Of a stretch of DNA of 64,000 nucleotides, positions 38,243-49,165 are shown in pieces. The translations under genes and the position numbers were made by a program. How positions within the stretch are numbered: the stretch's first letter is position 1; each line of letters begins with the position of its first letter. Where the stretch lies: the NCBI RefSeq assembly GCF_003148825.1, contig NZ_QGGZ01000002.1, forward strand, positions 620,001 through 684,000, read 5' to 3'. The notes beneath the pieces were generated by a model. It was not told the origin of the DNA, ran no database searches, and saw nothing but the letters and a program-made list of their open reading frames with translations. This DNA comes from Streptomyces sp. CG 926. Lineage in GTDB: Bacteria > Actinomycetota > Actinomycetes > Streptomycetales > Streptomycetaceae.

Positions 38243-39108
38243 TGGACCTCTTCGAATACGCCTTCATGCAGCGGGCCCTGATCGCAGCCGCCATCGTCGG
38301 CCTCACCGCGCCCGCGATCGGCACGTACCTCGTCCAGCGCCGCCAGGCGGTCATCGGCGACGGCATCGGCCACGTGGCCCTCACCGGCGTCGGCCTCGGC
38401 TTCCTGCTGAACACCAGCCCGGTGTGGATGGCCTCCGTCGTCGCCGTCGTCGGCGCGGTCGGCATGGAGTACATCCGCTCCCGCGGGAAGACCAGCGGCG
38501 ACGTCGCCCTCGCCATGCTCTTCTACGGCGGCCTGGCGGGCGGCATCATGATCATGCACCTCGCGGGCGGCTCCACGGCCACCCTGAACAGCTACCTCTT
38601 CGGCGGTATCACCTCGGTCGCGCCGCAGGACGTCTGGACCGCGGTGATCCTCGCCGTGTTCGTCCTCGCCGTCACCGTCGGACTGCGCCGCCAGTTGTTC
38701 GCCATCAGCCAGGACGAGGAGTTCGCCCGGGTCACCGGCATGCCGGTGCGGGCGCTGAACCTCCTGATGGCCGTCACGGCCGCCCTCACCGTCACGGTGG
38801 CGATGCGGATCGTGGGCCTGCTGCTGGTCAGCGCCATGATGGTGGTCCCCGTCGCGGCCGCCCAGCGGGTCACCCGGGGCTTCGCCGCGACGCTGTCGCT
38901 GGCCATGCTGATCGGCGTGCTGGTCTCGCTCAGCGGCGTGACCGCCACGTACTACCTCGACGCACCCTCCGGCGCGGCGATCGTGCTGCTCGCCATCGGC
39001 GTCTTCGTCGTGACGACGGCCGTGTCGACGCCACTGGCGAGGCGACGGGCACGGGCGGCCCGCGCCGCCACCGAAGAGGTCTGCACGAGGGACGATGTGA
39101 AGGTCTAG
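38242..39108 (+). CDS. znuB: Zinc ABC transporter permease
   Basis: 288 residues with about eight membrane segments, ABC-3 family: MQRALIAAAIVGLTAPAIGTYLVQRRQAVIGDGIGHVAL at the N-terminus, GSTATLNSYLFGGI in the middle, and VGLLLVSAMMVVPVAAAQ near the end. The start overlaps the znuC stop by one base, so translation is coupled. It forms the channel of the zinc importer with ZnuC and ZnuA. The gap to zur is 51 bases. Confidence 0.95.
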   Translation: MDLFEYAFMQRALIAAAIVGLTAPAIGTYLVQRRQAVIGDGIGHVALTGVGLGFLLNTSPVWMASVVAVVGAVGMEYIRSRGKTSGDVALAMLFYGGLAGGIMIMHLAGGSTATLNSYLFGGITSVAPQDVWTAVILAVFVLAVTVGLRRQLFAISQDEEFARVTGMPVRALNLLMAVTAALTVTVAMRIVGLLLVSAMMVVPVAAAQRVTRGFAATLSLAMLIGVLVSLSGVTATYYLDAPSGAAIVLLAIGVFVVTTAVSTPLARRRARAARAATEEVCTRDDVKV

Positions 39109-39159
39109 AAAGGTCGGCCGCCTGGCACAATGGGCCGAGGCCGATACGAGGAGGAACCG

Positions 39160-39588
39160 GTGGCGACTGCGCCTGGCGAGATGAATACCGCGCCAGTACG
39201 AGGACGATCCACCCGGCAGCGGGCGGCGGTCGCCGCGGCGCTGGACGAGGTGGACGAGTTCCGCAGCGCCCAGGAACTCCACGACATGCTCAAGCACCGT
39301 GGCGACTCCGTGGGCCTGACCACCGTCTACCGCACCCTCCAGTCGCTCGCGGACGCCGGCGAGGTCGACGTCCTGCGCACCAGCGACGGCGAGTCCGTCT
39401 ACCGCCGCTGCTCCACCGGCGACCACCACCATCACCTGGTCTGCCGCAAGTGCGGCAAGGCCGTCGAGGTGGAGGGTCCGGCCGTGGAGAAGTGGGCGGA
39501 GTCCATCGCGGCCGAGCACGGCTACGTGAACGTGGCCCACACGGTCGAGATCTTCGGCACCTGCGCCGACTGCGCGGCCGCCGGCTAG
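39160..39588 (+). CDS. zur: Zinc uptake regulator, Fur family
   Basis: 142 residues from GTG 39160 (GAGGAGG 5 bases upstream). Fur winged helix: RQRAAVAAALDEVDEFRSAQELHDMLKHRGDSVGLTTVYRTLQSLADAGEVDVLR. Metal sites: the DHHHHLVCRKCGKAVEVEG stretch with a C-x2-C zinc site near residue 95 and the C-terminal GTCADCAAAG supplying the second C-x2-C. With zinc bound, Zur represses zinc uptake genes; its place behind znuACB and the Zur-like box before znuA support autoregulated zinc homeostasis. It converges with the YcxB-like gene, stops 5 bases apart. Confidence 0.95.
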   Translation: MATAPGEMNTAPVRGRSTRQRAAVAAALDEVDEFRSAQELHDMLKHRGDSVGLTTVYRTLQSLADAGEVDVLRTSDGESVYRRCSTGDHHHHLVCRKCGKAVEVEGPAVEKWAESIAAEHGYVNVAHTVEIFGTCADCAAAG

Positions 39589-39593
39589 GCGGC

Positions 39594-40139
39594 CTAGAGC
39601 TTCCGCAGGTTCCGGTCGAGGATCCCCCGCAGCCGATCGACGTCGGCCGGCTCCTGGGCTCCCCGCTTCGGCAGCAGCGCGAGGCAGCTCGCGCGATGGC
39701 CCCCGAGCAGGACGAAGAGCTCCGGGGTCTCCGTGTAGTGCGTGTACAGCTTCCAGTCGGCCGTGTAGGACATGGTCTCGCCCGTGGTCGCGGCGCCCCG
39801 CTCGTCGACCTCCGTGCGGCACTGCCCGTACGTGGCCATCGCCGCGTGGAGCCGGCGCGCCATGCCACGCCGGGTGCGCGCGGCGCCGAACAGCCCGGCG
39901 CCCAGTGCCAGCACCAGGCTCACCGCGAGGACGACCGGCAGGAACCCGCGGGACACGCCGAATCCCAGCATCAGGCAGGTCGTGAGCAGCGGGGGCAGGG
40001 CCGTCTCCACCCGGCCCGCCCCCGTCCTACGGGCGCGGGCCCGGATGGCCCCCTGAAAGTCCTCGAGCGTCGGCAGGTACACGAATACGGCCGACTCCGT
40101 GTCCTGCGTCCGCTGCGTGTGATCTTCGTCCAAGTGCAT
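39594..40139 (-). CDS. YcxB-like membrane protein
   Basis: 181 residues from ATG 40139. A soluble acidic N-terminus is followed by two adjacent hydrophobic segments (PPLLTTCLMLGFGVSRGFLPVVLAVSLVLALGAGLFGA, about residues 48-85), then a soluble C-terminal domain with SYTADWKLYTHYTETPELFVLLGGHRASCLALLPKRG, the usual YcxB-like ending. Function unknown; the C-terminal domain faces the cytosol by charge. Confidence 0.78.
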   Translation of the reverse strand: MHLDEDHTQRTQDTESAVFVYLPTLEDFQGAIRARARRTGAGRVETALPPLLTTCLMLGFGVSRGFLPVVLAVSLVLALGAGLFGAARTRRGMARRLHAAMATYGQCRTEVDERGAATTGETMSYTADWKLYTHYTETPELFVLLGGHRASCLALLPKRGAQEPADVDRLRGILDRNLRKL

Positions 40140-40161
40140 GGCACGGGAGCGTAGACGACGC

Positions 40162-40986
40162 TCAGGCGGAGGTGCCCGGCTCCCCCTGGTTGGGGACGGC
40201 CCCGCCGAAGCGGCGGTCGCGCTGGGCGTACTCCAGGCAGGCCCGCCACAGGTCACGGCGGTCGAAGTCGGGCCACAGCACGTCCTGGTAGACCATCTCG
40301 GCGTACGCGCTCTGCCAGAGCAGGTAGTTGGAGGTGCGCTGCTCGCCGCTCGGGCGCAGGAACAGGTCCACGTCCGGCATGTCCGGGTAGTAGATGTACT
40401 TGGCGAAGGTCTTCTCGTTGACCTTCGACGGGTCCAGCTTGCCGGCGGCGACATCGCGGGCGATGGCCTGCGCCGCGTCCGCGATCTCCGCGCGGCCGCC
40501 GTAGTTGACGCAGAAGTACAGGGTCATGGCGTCGTTGTCGACGGTCTGCTCCTGTGCGACCTGGAGCTCCTGGACGACCGACTTCCACATCTTCGGCATA
40601 CGGCCGACCCAGCGGATGCGGATGCCCAGCTCGTTCATCTCGTCGCGGCGGCGCCGGATGACGTCGCGGTTGAAGTTCATGAGGAAGCGGACCTCGTCGG
40701 GCGAGCGCTTCCAGTTCTCCGTCGAGAAGGCGTAGAGGGAGAGGTTCTTGACGCCCATCTCCAGGCAGCCCTTGAGCACGTCGAGCACGACGCCCTCGCC
40801 GACCTTGTGGCCCTCGGTGCGCGGCAGGCCGCGCTCCTTGGCCCAGCGGCCGTTGCCGTCCATGACGATCGCCACGTGGTTCGGGACCAGCTCGCCGGGG
40901 ATCTTCGGCGGGACCGCGCCGGACGGGTGCGGCTCGGGAACCTTGTACTCGCGGCGAGAGCGCCCCAGAATCCCGCGTCGTGCCAT
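40162..40986 (-). CDS. uppS: Isoprenyl transferase (cis-prenyl diphosphate synthase)
   Basis: 274 residues from ATG 40986. Catalytic aspartate in [19 protein letters not shown] near residue 40, [12 protein letters not shown] near residue 110, and [27 protein letters not shown] near residue 220 are the cis-prenyltransferase motifs. It builds Z-polyprenyl diphosphate from isopentenyl diphosphate for cell-wall lipid carriers. It lies 11 bases downstream of recO on the same strand, so the two are probably cotranscribed. Confidence 0.96.
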   Translation of the reverse strand: MARRGILGRSRREYKVPEPHPSGAVPPKIPGELVPNHVAIVMDGNGRWAKERGLPRTEGHKVGEGVVLDVLKGCLEMGVKNLSLYAFSTENWKRSPDEVRFLMNFNRDVIRRRRDEMNELGIRIRWVGRMPKMWKSVVQELQVAQEQTVDNDAMTLYFCVNYGGRAEIADAAQAIARDVAAGKLDPSKVNEKTFAKYIYYPDMPDVDLFLRPSGEQRTSNYLLWQSAYAEMVYQDVLWPDFDRRDLWRACLEYAQRDRRFGGAVPNQGEPGTSA

Positions 40987-40997
40987 GTGTCCAGCTC

Positions 40998-41744
40998 CTA
41001 TTTCTCGACGTATCGCAGGGAGCGTAGCCCGCGCTCCAGATGCCAGTGCAAATAGGCGGAGACCAGCCCGCTGCCCTCCCGCACGTGACGCGCCTCGCAC
41101 GCGTCGGCATGCCCCCAGTCGCCCGTCAGCAGGGCGCTGAGCAGGGCGATGGCCTCAGATGAGGGTACGACGCTGCCGGGCACCCGGCAGTCCCCGCATA
41201 TGACCCCGCCCGCGGCGACGGAGAAGTGCCGGTTGGGTCCGTGGATGCCGCACTTCGCGCAGTCGTCGAAACTGGGCGCGTAGCCGTTGACGGCGAGGGA
41301 GCGCAGCAGGAAGGCATCGAGGATGAGGTGGGGCTCGTGCTCGCCGCGGGAGAGGGTGCGCAGGGCTCCGACGAGCAGCAGGTACTGCTGCACGGCGGGC
41401 TCGCCCTCGTTCTCCGTGAACCGCTCGGCGGTCTCCAGCATGGCGGTGCCGGCGGTGTAGCGGGCGTAGTCGGTGACGATGCCGTTGCCGTACGGGGCGA
41501 TGATCTCGGTCTGGGTGCAGAGCGGCAGACTGCGGCCGATCAGTTCGCTGCCGCGGGCGAAGAACTGCACGTCGGCGTGGGAGAAAGGTTCCAGCCGGGC
41601 GCCGAACTTGGACTTCGTACGCCGGACCCCGCGGGCGACGGCCCGCACCCGGCCGTGGCCGCGGGTCAGCAGCGTGATGATGCGGTCCGCCTCACCCAGC
41701 TTCTGGGTGCGCAGCACGATGCCGTCGTCGCGGAACAGACTCAT
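40998..41744 (-). CDS. recO: DNA repair protein RecO
   Basis: 248 residues. N-terminal OB fold ([42 protein letters not shown]), a helical central domain, and a zinc site FDDCAKCG plus GVICGDC near residues 160-185. RecO works with RecF and RecR to load RecA on SSB-covered single-stranded DNA. The uppS gene follows directly. Confidence 0.96.
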   Translation of the reverse strand: MSLFRDDGIVLRTQKLGEADRIITLLTRGHGRVRAVARGVRRTKSKFGARLEPFSHADVQFFARGSELIGRSLPLCTQTEIIAPYGNGIVTDYARYTAGTAMLETAERFTENEGEPAVQQYLLLVGALRTLSRGEHEPHLILDAFLLRSLAVNGYAPSFDDCAKCGIHGPNRHFSVAAGGVICGDCRVPGSVVPSSEAIALLSALLTGDWGHADACEARHVREGSGLVSAYLHWHLERGLRSLRYVEK

Positions 41745-41806
41745 GCGCCCATTGTCCCGTACGGCGACGCGGCCACGGGCGCGGTGTCGCAGCCGTGCAC
41801 GGCCGC

Positions 41807-41839
41807 GACCCCGGCCGGGCGCGGGGCCCGGCCGGGGTC
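41807..41839 (-). terminator. Hairpin after the NCS2 permease gene
   Basis: Perfect 13-bp arms GACCCCGGCCGGG/CCCGGCCGGGGTC with a 7-base loop, 15 bases after the permease stop on the minus strand. Confidence 0.65.
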
Positions 41840-41853
41840 ACCCCTTGGGAGGG

Positions 41854-43332
41854 TCAGGAGGCCGGGGTCCGGGCGGCTTCGCCCTCACCCGCCTGAGCCG
41901 GTACGGCTGCCGCGGATTCCTTGTCCGCCTCCGCCACCTGGGCGGGCAGTTCGACCTTCGGGGCGTCGTGGGCGCCTTCCTTGCCCAGGCCGTTGAAGAC
42001 CAGGTTGAGGACGATGGCGGCCGTGGCACCGAGCGTCACGCCGCTGTTGAGCAGCGAGGACAGGTCCGGGTCCATGTGCTTGGTGAAGAAGACCGGGACG
42101 GTCGCGGGGAGCAGGGCGAAGGCGAGGGAGACGCCGACGATCAGTGCGTTCTTCTCCTCCTTCAGGTCCACCTTGGCCAGGGTCTGGATACCGGCCAGGG
42201 CGACCATGGCGAACATGACGGTGGCGGCGCCGCCGAGGACTCCGTGCGGGACGGCGGCGACGATCGCGGCGGCCTTGGGCAGCAGACCCAGGACGATCAT
42301 GAAGACACCCGCGGCGACCACCACGAACCGGCTCTTCACCTTCGTCATCCGCACCAGGCCGACGTTCTCGGCGAAGGCCACGTACGGGAAGGAGTTCAGG
42401 ACACCGCCGAGGGCGGTCGCGGCGCCGTCGGCACGCAGGGCGCGGGCCACGGTCTCGCTGTCGACCTCCTTGCCGACGATGTCACCGACGGCGTAGGTGT
42501 CACCGGTCGTCTCGACCATGGTGATCAGCATGACGATGAGCATCAGGACGATCGGGAACCACTCGAACTTCGGGGCACCGAAGTGGAAGGGGGTGGTGAC
42601 GCCGATCCACGCGGAGTCGCCCACGTCGCCGAACTTCGCGTCGCCGAGCAGGAAGGCGACGGTGGTGCCGACGACCAGGCCGAGGAGGATCGAGATGCTG
42701 GAGAGGAACGGCTTGCCGATCTTCATCAGGATCAGGATGAAGAGCATCGTGCCGCCGGCGTAGGCGAAGTTCTTCGGATCCCCGAAGTCGGGGCTGCCGA
42801 GCCCGCCCGCCGCGTCGTTGAGGCCGACCGGGATCAGGACGATGCCCAGCACCGTGATCACCGTGCCGGTCACGACCGGCGGGAACAGCCGCATCACCGT
42901 CCGGAACGCCTTGGCGGGTAGCCAGGCGAAGGCGAAGGTGGCGATACCGGCGGTGATCACCGCGCCGTAGATGACCAGCAGGGCGGCGGTACCGCCGCCG
43001 GCCCCGAGGCCGATGGCGATCATCGGGGAGACCGCGGTGAAGGTCACGCCCTGGATCAGCGGCAGGCGCGCGCCGATCCGGCCGACGCCCAAGGCCTGGA
43101 TGATCGAGGCGATACCGCAGGTGAAGAGGTCCGCGTTGATCAGGTAGACCAGCTGTTCAGGGCTCAGCTTCAGCGCGTTGCCGACGATGATCGGGACGAT
43201 CACCGCGCCGGCGTAGAAGGCGAGTACGTGCTGGAAGCCGTACAGCGCGAGCTTGGGGAGGGGGAGCACCTCGTCGACCGGGTGCGTGCTCTGCTCTCCG
43301 TCGGTGGAAAGCCGGGCGGCGACACGTGCCAT
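41854..43332 (-). CDS. Uracil/xanthine permease, NCS2 (NAT) family
   Basis: 492 residues from ATG 43332 (AAGG upstream; a TTG at 43350 is possible). About 14 membrane segments. NCS2 features: FYAGAVIVPIIVGNALKLSPEQLVYLINADLFTCGIASIIQ near residue 40, the QGVTF signature (PLIQGVTFTAVSPM) near residue 90, and SFPYVAFAENVGLVRMTKVKSRFV near residue 315 around the substrate site. Proton-coupled uptake of uracil, xanthine or uric acid; which one cannot be read. The C-terminal tail is Ala/Glu-rich. Confidence 0.92.
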   Translation of the reverse strand: MARVAARLSTDGEQSTHPVDEVLPLPKLALYGFQHVLAFYAGAVIVPIIVGNALKLSPEQLVYLINADLFTCGIASIIQALGVGRIGARLPLIQGVTFTAVSPMIAIGLGAGGGTAALLVIYGAVITAGIATFAFAWLPAKAFRTVMRLFPPVVTGTVITVLGIVLIPVGLNDAAGGLGSPDFGDPKNFAYAGGTMLFILILMKIGKPFLSSISILLGLVVGTTVAFLLGDAKFGDVGDSAWIGVTTPFHFGAPKFEWFPIVLMLIVMLITMVETTGDTYAVGDIVGKEVDSETVARALRADGAATALGGVLNSFPYVAFAENVGLVRMTKVKSRFVVVAAGVFMIVLGLLPKAAAIVAAVPHGVLGGAATVMFAMVALAGIQTLAKVDLKEEKNALIVGVSLAFALLPATVPVFFTKHMDPDLSSLLNSGVTLGATAAIVLNLVFNGLGKEGAHDAPKVELPAQVAEADKESAAAVPAQAGEGEAARTPAS

Positions 43333-43947
43333 CTCAGCCTTGCCCTTCAAGGTAGGTAAGTGAGAGGAGATCTGGTTGTCCCTGGGCGTAGTGGGTCGCT
43401 AACCCGTTGGTACGCCAGGGTTGTCAGTGCGTTCACGTCGAGGTGAATCGAAGCCGCGCTGTGTCAACGGCGCCGTCTTGTCGTGTGACCGGAATTGAAC
43501 GCCTGTGGGGGGCGCCACACATATCGTCGACTTCGACAAACTGTTGACGTTCAGGCCCGCCCGATCTGTAGGTTTCTCCAGTGGTGCGCAGTCTTCGGCA
43601 GGGGTATGCGCGCAGGGGCACGGAGCCAGGCGTTCCTGCCGCGTGACCGTCCGACACATCCGCCATGACGTGCGGATATGGGCTTCGCCGGCCGTCGAAG
43701 GGGCACACTCGAAGGCGCCGTTCCGGCCGTCCGACTGGTGGACACATCGGGCACGGAGCGTGCGCCCGCAGCCTTCACATGACGTTCACGCAGTCCCGAA
43801 ACAGGCCCCGTGAGGCCGGATCGTTACGTCGCGGAGGGCCGTTTCGGCCGGAACGGACCCCTCCGAGGTCCACGGGTCGGACACGGAAGGGCCCCGCACG
43901 ACGCATTCGCGCGGGGCCGCTCGTGTGGATCCGTGGAACACGGCCCC
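43333..43947. other. Long intergenic region between two minus-strand genes
   Basis: 615 bases with no ORF showing coding-like third positions; short ORFs on both strands (43433-43747 minus, 43505-43813 plus) are not convincing. On the minus strand TTGACA at 43467-43462 is a possible -35 for the NCS2 permease. The hairpin at 43890-43918 ends the TerB-like gene. Confidence 0.6.
43890..43918 (-). terminator. Terminator of the TerB-like gene
   Basis: Arms GGCCCCGC/GCGGGGCC with a 13-base loop, followed on the minus strand by CTTCC; 30 bases past the stop of the TerB-like gene. Confidence 0.6.
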
Positions 43948-44643
43948 TCAGGGAGCGCGTACCGCCGACAGCAGTCGGGTCACCTCGTCCGTGTCGATCC
44001 GCAGCGCCGAGCCGACCGTGGCGAGCACCTCGCGCTCGGCCGGGGTGTACGGGCCGTCCGCCAGCGCGATACGGGCCCCCTGGAGCAGGATCGATTCGCG
44101 GCCCGGGCCGGCCAGGTGCGGAGCCAGCGGTTCCAGTGCCTCGTGGAGCTCTATCGACAGCGCGGCCCCGCAGCACTCCGGGACGTCGTACAGCCCGAGC
44201 CGCCCCTCGTCCGTGGACAGCGCCTCCACGAGGGACTCCAGCTGCTCCTCGGTGCACTCCTGGAAGCCCGCGGCCCGTACGGCACCCACCGCGGCCTCCA
44301 GCGCGCTGCGCGAGGCCGTCCCGCCCGCGGTGAGCACGGCCAGCGCCACGGTGTGCACGGCGTCGCGCAGGAGGGCCGTGAACCGGGTCGTGGTGAGGTG
44401 GTCCAGGACGTCGGTGGCGAAGCGCGCGCGGCAGCCCTGGCACTCGATGACAGGACCGGCCTGCCCGCGGGGCAGCAGCGGCACCCCCAGGACGGTGAAC
44501 CGGCGCCTGCCGGTCCGCCTGCGGTAATTGCGGTCGCCACCGCAGGCCGGGCAGAAGAACTCCCCGTCGCCCACGGTGCTCCAGGTGGTACGGGTGCCCC
44601 AGACCGTCAGCTTCCGGCCGTCCCCACCCCGAACTGGCAGCAC
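43948..44643 (-). CDS. TerB-like protein with N-terminal zinc ribbon
   Basis: 231 residues from GTG 44643, chosen for GGAGG 6 bases upstream; the open frame above it is antisense to the SDR gene. A treble-clef/zinc ribbon near residues 24-65 is formed by FFCPACGGDRNYRRR and VIECQGCRARF (two C-x2-C pairs). The rest is an all-helical TerB-like domain (TRFTALLRDAVHTVALAVLTAGG ... ILLQGARIALADGPYTPAEREVLATVGSALRID), the last segment resembling the TerB DG-x-x-x-x-E metal-binding helix. The family is linked to tellurite resistance and stress, but this protein's role is unknown. Confidence 0.8.
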   Translation of the reverse strand: MLPVRGGDGRKLTVWGTRTTWSTVGDGEFFCPACGGDRNYRRRTGRRRFTVLGVPLLPRGQAGPVIECQGCRARFATDVLDHLTTTRFTALLRDAVHTVALAVLTAGGTASRSALEAAVGAVRAAGFQECTEEQLESLVEALSTDEGRLGLYDVPECCGAALSIELHEALEPLAPHLAGPGRESILLQGARIALADGPYTPAEREVLATVGSALRIDTDEVTRLLSAVRAP

Positions 44644-44814
44644 GTCGCACCTCCGTAACCTGCCGGCAACATCGCCGGGTTGGCGTGATGTTAGCCACAT
44701 CGATGAGGATGCGTCAGTCGTGTGACAAGACAACATGTCCCGCGCCCCGGACTTGGCCGGTCTGCGTCCCCGGCGTCCCCCCGTCCGCTCCCCGCTCCCT
44801 CTAGGGTTCGCCGC

Positions 44815-45573
44815 ATGAACGAGAAGTCCTGTCTGGTCACCGGCGCCGCGAGCGGGATCGGCCGGGCCACGGCCCTGCTGCTGGCCCGGTCCGGGGCCCG
44901 GGTGACCGCGGCCGACATCGACGGCCCCGGGGTGGAGGCCCTGCGTACGGAACTGGCCGGCGAGGGGTACGCGATCACCGCGGTCGTCGGTGACGTCGCC
45001 GATCCGCAGGCCAATCGCGCGATGGTCACGGCCGCCGTCGAGGCCTACGGGCGCCTGGACGTCGCCGTGGCGAACGCCGGGGTGCTCCCCCTCTCCGACG
45101 TACGGGAGACCAGTCCCGAGGACTGGGACCACGTCATGGCGGTCGACGGCCGCGGCATGTTCCTGACCTGCAAGTACGCCATCGAGGCGATGACCGCGCA
45201 GCCGCGCCCCGGTGGCGCCCTGGTCTGCGTGTCGTCGATCTCGGGGGTGGCCGGGCAGGCCCGCCAGGCCGCGTACGGACCCGCGAAGTTCGTGGCGTCC
45301 GGGCTGACCAAGCACCTCGCGGTGGAGTGGGCGGCGCACGGGATCCGGGTCAACGCGGTGGCACCGGGAACCATCCGTACGGAGCGGGTGATCGCGCTGA
45401 AGGACGAGCCGGGCGGGCCGGAGTACCTGACGGAGGTCGAGGCGGCGCACCCGATGGGCCGGCTCGGGGAGCCGGCGGAGGTGGCCCGCGTCATCGCCTT
45501 CCTGGCCTCGGACGCGGCCTCGTTCGTGACGGGCGTGATCCTGCCGGTGGACGGGGGCTACCTGGCCCGCTGA
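44815..45573 (+). CDS. SDR family NAD(P)-dependent oxidoreductase
   Basis: 252 residues. Cofactor loop LVTGAASGIGRATALLLA at the N-terminus, DVAVANAGVLPL, catalytic Ser in VCVSSISGVAG, catalytic pair YGPAKF (Tyr-x3-Lys), and the C-terminal EVARVIAFLASDAASFVTGVILPVDGGY. Classical SDR oxidoreductase with unknown alcohol substrate. It stands alone, convergent with leuA across a terminator. No clear ribosome site is seen before ATG 44815. Confidence 0.9.
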   Translation: MNEKSCLVTGAASGIGRATALLLARSGARVTAADIDGPGVEALRTELAGEGYAITAVVGDVADPQANRAMVTAAVEAYGRLDVAVANAGVLPLSDVRETSPEDWDHVMAVDGRGMFLTCKYAIEAMTAQPRPGGALVCVSSISGVAGQARQAAYGPAKFVASGLTKHLAVEWAAHGIRVNAVAPGTIRTERVIALKDEPGGPEYLTEVEAAHPMGRLGEPAEVARVIAFLASDAASFVTGVILPVDGGYLAR

Positions 45574-45585
45574 GCCGCACGACGA

Positions 45586-45623
45586 AGCCCCGCCCACCTT
45601 CCCGGAGGAAGGGGGGCGGGGCT
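45586..45623. terminator. Bidirectional terminator between SDR and leuA
   Basis: 17-bp arms beginning AGCCCCGCCC and ending GGGCGGGGCT with one mismatch and a 4-base loop, between convergent genes. Confidence 0.75.
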
Positions 45624-45636
45624 CACGTACGAGTGG

Positions 45637-47715
<2,079 letters not shown>

Positions 47716-47765
47716 TCATGGTCGCAGGTAGTGACAGCGTCATGACCCACTGCCACATTTCCGGC

Positions 47766-48842
47766 ATGGATGCCTCCCACGCCCACCGCCACGACCCCGT
47801 CTTCTGCACGGTCGTACCGCCGCACCTCCTCGACAAGGCCGCCCGCTCCGAGGACTCCCGCCGCGCCGACCTCGCCCAGCGCACCCTGGAACGCGACTCC
47901 CTGCTGCGTACCCGGCGCCGGGTCACCGCCGTCCGGGGCGTCGTCCCCACCCTCGCCGTGACGGCCTCCGACGATCCGGAGCGGACGATCTACGACGCCC
48001 AGCACCGCACCCGGCTGCCCGGGAAGAAGGTCCGGGGCGAGGGCGGCCCGCTGAGCCAGGACGCCACCGTCAACCGCGCCTACGCCGGGCTCGGGGCCAC
48101 CTACGAACTGTTCCTCAAGGGCTTCGGGCGGCGCTCCATCGACGACGCCGGGCTCGCCCTGGACGCGACCGTCCATTACAGCGAGGACTACAACAACGCC
48201 TTCTGGGACGGCCGGCAGATGGTCTTCGGCGACGGGGACGGGGACCTCTTCCTCGACTTCACCGTGTCGGTGGACGTCATCGGGCACGAGCTGACCCACG
48301 GTGTCACCCAGTACACGGCGAACCTGACCTACCGCGGCCAGTCCGGTGCCCTGAACGAGTCGATGTCCGACGTCTTCGGCTCACTGATCAAGCAGTACTC
48401 GCTGGAGCAGACCGCCGAGCAGGCCGACTGGCTGATCGGGGCCGGGCTGCTCGGCCCGAATGTCACCGGCGTCGCGCTGCGCTCGATGAAGGCGCCGGGC
48501 ACCGCGTACGACGACGACGAGCTCGGCAAGGACCCGCAGCCGGCCACCATGGACGACTACGTGAACACCCACAGCGACAACGGCGGCGTCCACATCAACT
48601 CGGGCATCCCCAACCACGCCTTCTACATCGTGGCGACCGAGCTGGGCGGCAAGGCCTGGGAGCGGGCCGGACAGATCTGGTACGACGCCCTGACCGGTGG
48701 GGAGCTCGCCGAGAACGCGGACTTCGCGGACTTCGCGCGGCTCTCGACGGCGGCGGCCGTGACCCGGTACGGGGACGGTGGCGCCGAGCACCAGGCGCTC
48801 CAGAAGGCGTGGTCCGCGGTGGGTGTCCCGCTCGCGGGGTAG
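47766..48842 (+). CDS. M4 family metallopeptidase, protealysin type
   Basis: 358 residues from ATG 47766 (ATG 47742 or 47718 would add 8 or 16). There is no signal peptide. A short propeptide near residue 8 (VFCTVVPPHLLDKAA) has the conserved protealysin-precursor look. The catalytic domain has VIGHELTHGVTQYTANL (HExxH, near residue 180), the third zinc ligand Glu in ALNESMSDVFG about 20 residues later, and the C-terminal catalytic His in NGGVHINSGIPNHAFY. Zinc endopeptidase of the thermolysin clan. An emfourin-like inhibitor gene follows 9 bases later. Export, if any, is by an unusual route. Confidence 0.93.
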   Translation: MDASHAHRHDPVFCTVVPPHLLDKAARSEDSRRADLAQRTLERDSLLRTRRRVTAVRGVVPTLAVTASDDPERTIYDAQHRTRLPGKKVRGEGGPLSQDATVNRAYAGLGATYELFLKGFGRRSIDDAGLALDATVHYSEDYNNAFWDGRQMVFGDGDGDLFLDFTVSVDVIGHELTHGVTQYTANLTYRGQSGALNESMSDVFGSLIKQYSLEQTAEQADWLIGAGLLGPNVTGVALRSMKAPGTAYDDDELGKDPQPATMDDYVNTHSDNGGVHINSGIPNHAFYIVATELGGKAWERAGQIWYDALTGGELAENADFADFARLSTAAAVTRYGDGGAEHQALQKAWSAVGVPLAG

Positions 48843-48851
48843 AGGGCTGCC

Positions 48852-49121
48852 ATGCGCATTCAGGTGATACGGACGGGCGGCTTCGCGGGCATCGAGCGCC
48901 GGGCCGAGATGGACACCGCGGGCCGGCCGGACGAGGACGAGTGGCGGGCCCTGGCCCAGCTCGCGCTGCGGCCCGCCCCGCCCGCCGACCCGGCGGACCG
49001 GGTACGGGACGGCTTCTCGTACCGGATCACGGTGGACGGTCGGACGGTGGCGTGCGCGGAACCGCACCTGACGGACGCCCAACGGGCACTGATCTCACGC
49101 GTACTGAAGGAGGGTGCCTGA
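48852..49121 (+). CDS. Emfourin-like protealysin inhibitor
   Basis: 89 residues, cytosolic, no signal peptide. Starts MRIQVIRTGGFAGIERRAEMDT, typical of emfourins (Ile/Val-rich first strand and conserved GGFAG), and ends in a short helix (LTDAQRALISRVLKEG). Emfourins bind and block protealysin-like M4 peptidases made without signal peptides. Its place 9 bases behind such a peptidase indicates a cotranscribed enzyme-inhibitor pair that protects the producing cell. Confidence 0.85.
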   Translation: MRIQVIRTGGFAGIERRAEMDTAGRPDEDEWRALAQLALRPAPPADPADRVRDGFSYRITVDGRTVACAEPHLTDAQRALISRVLKEGA

Positions 49122-49165
49122 GGAAAGAAGGTGCCCGGTCGGCGCCGCTTTGTTTGGATGGCCGA

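Noticed and set aside
43433..43813. Short ORFs on both strands upstream of the NCS2 permease
   Set aside because: Codon third positions are not Streptomyces-like, amino-acid composition is random, and no ribosome site is present.
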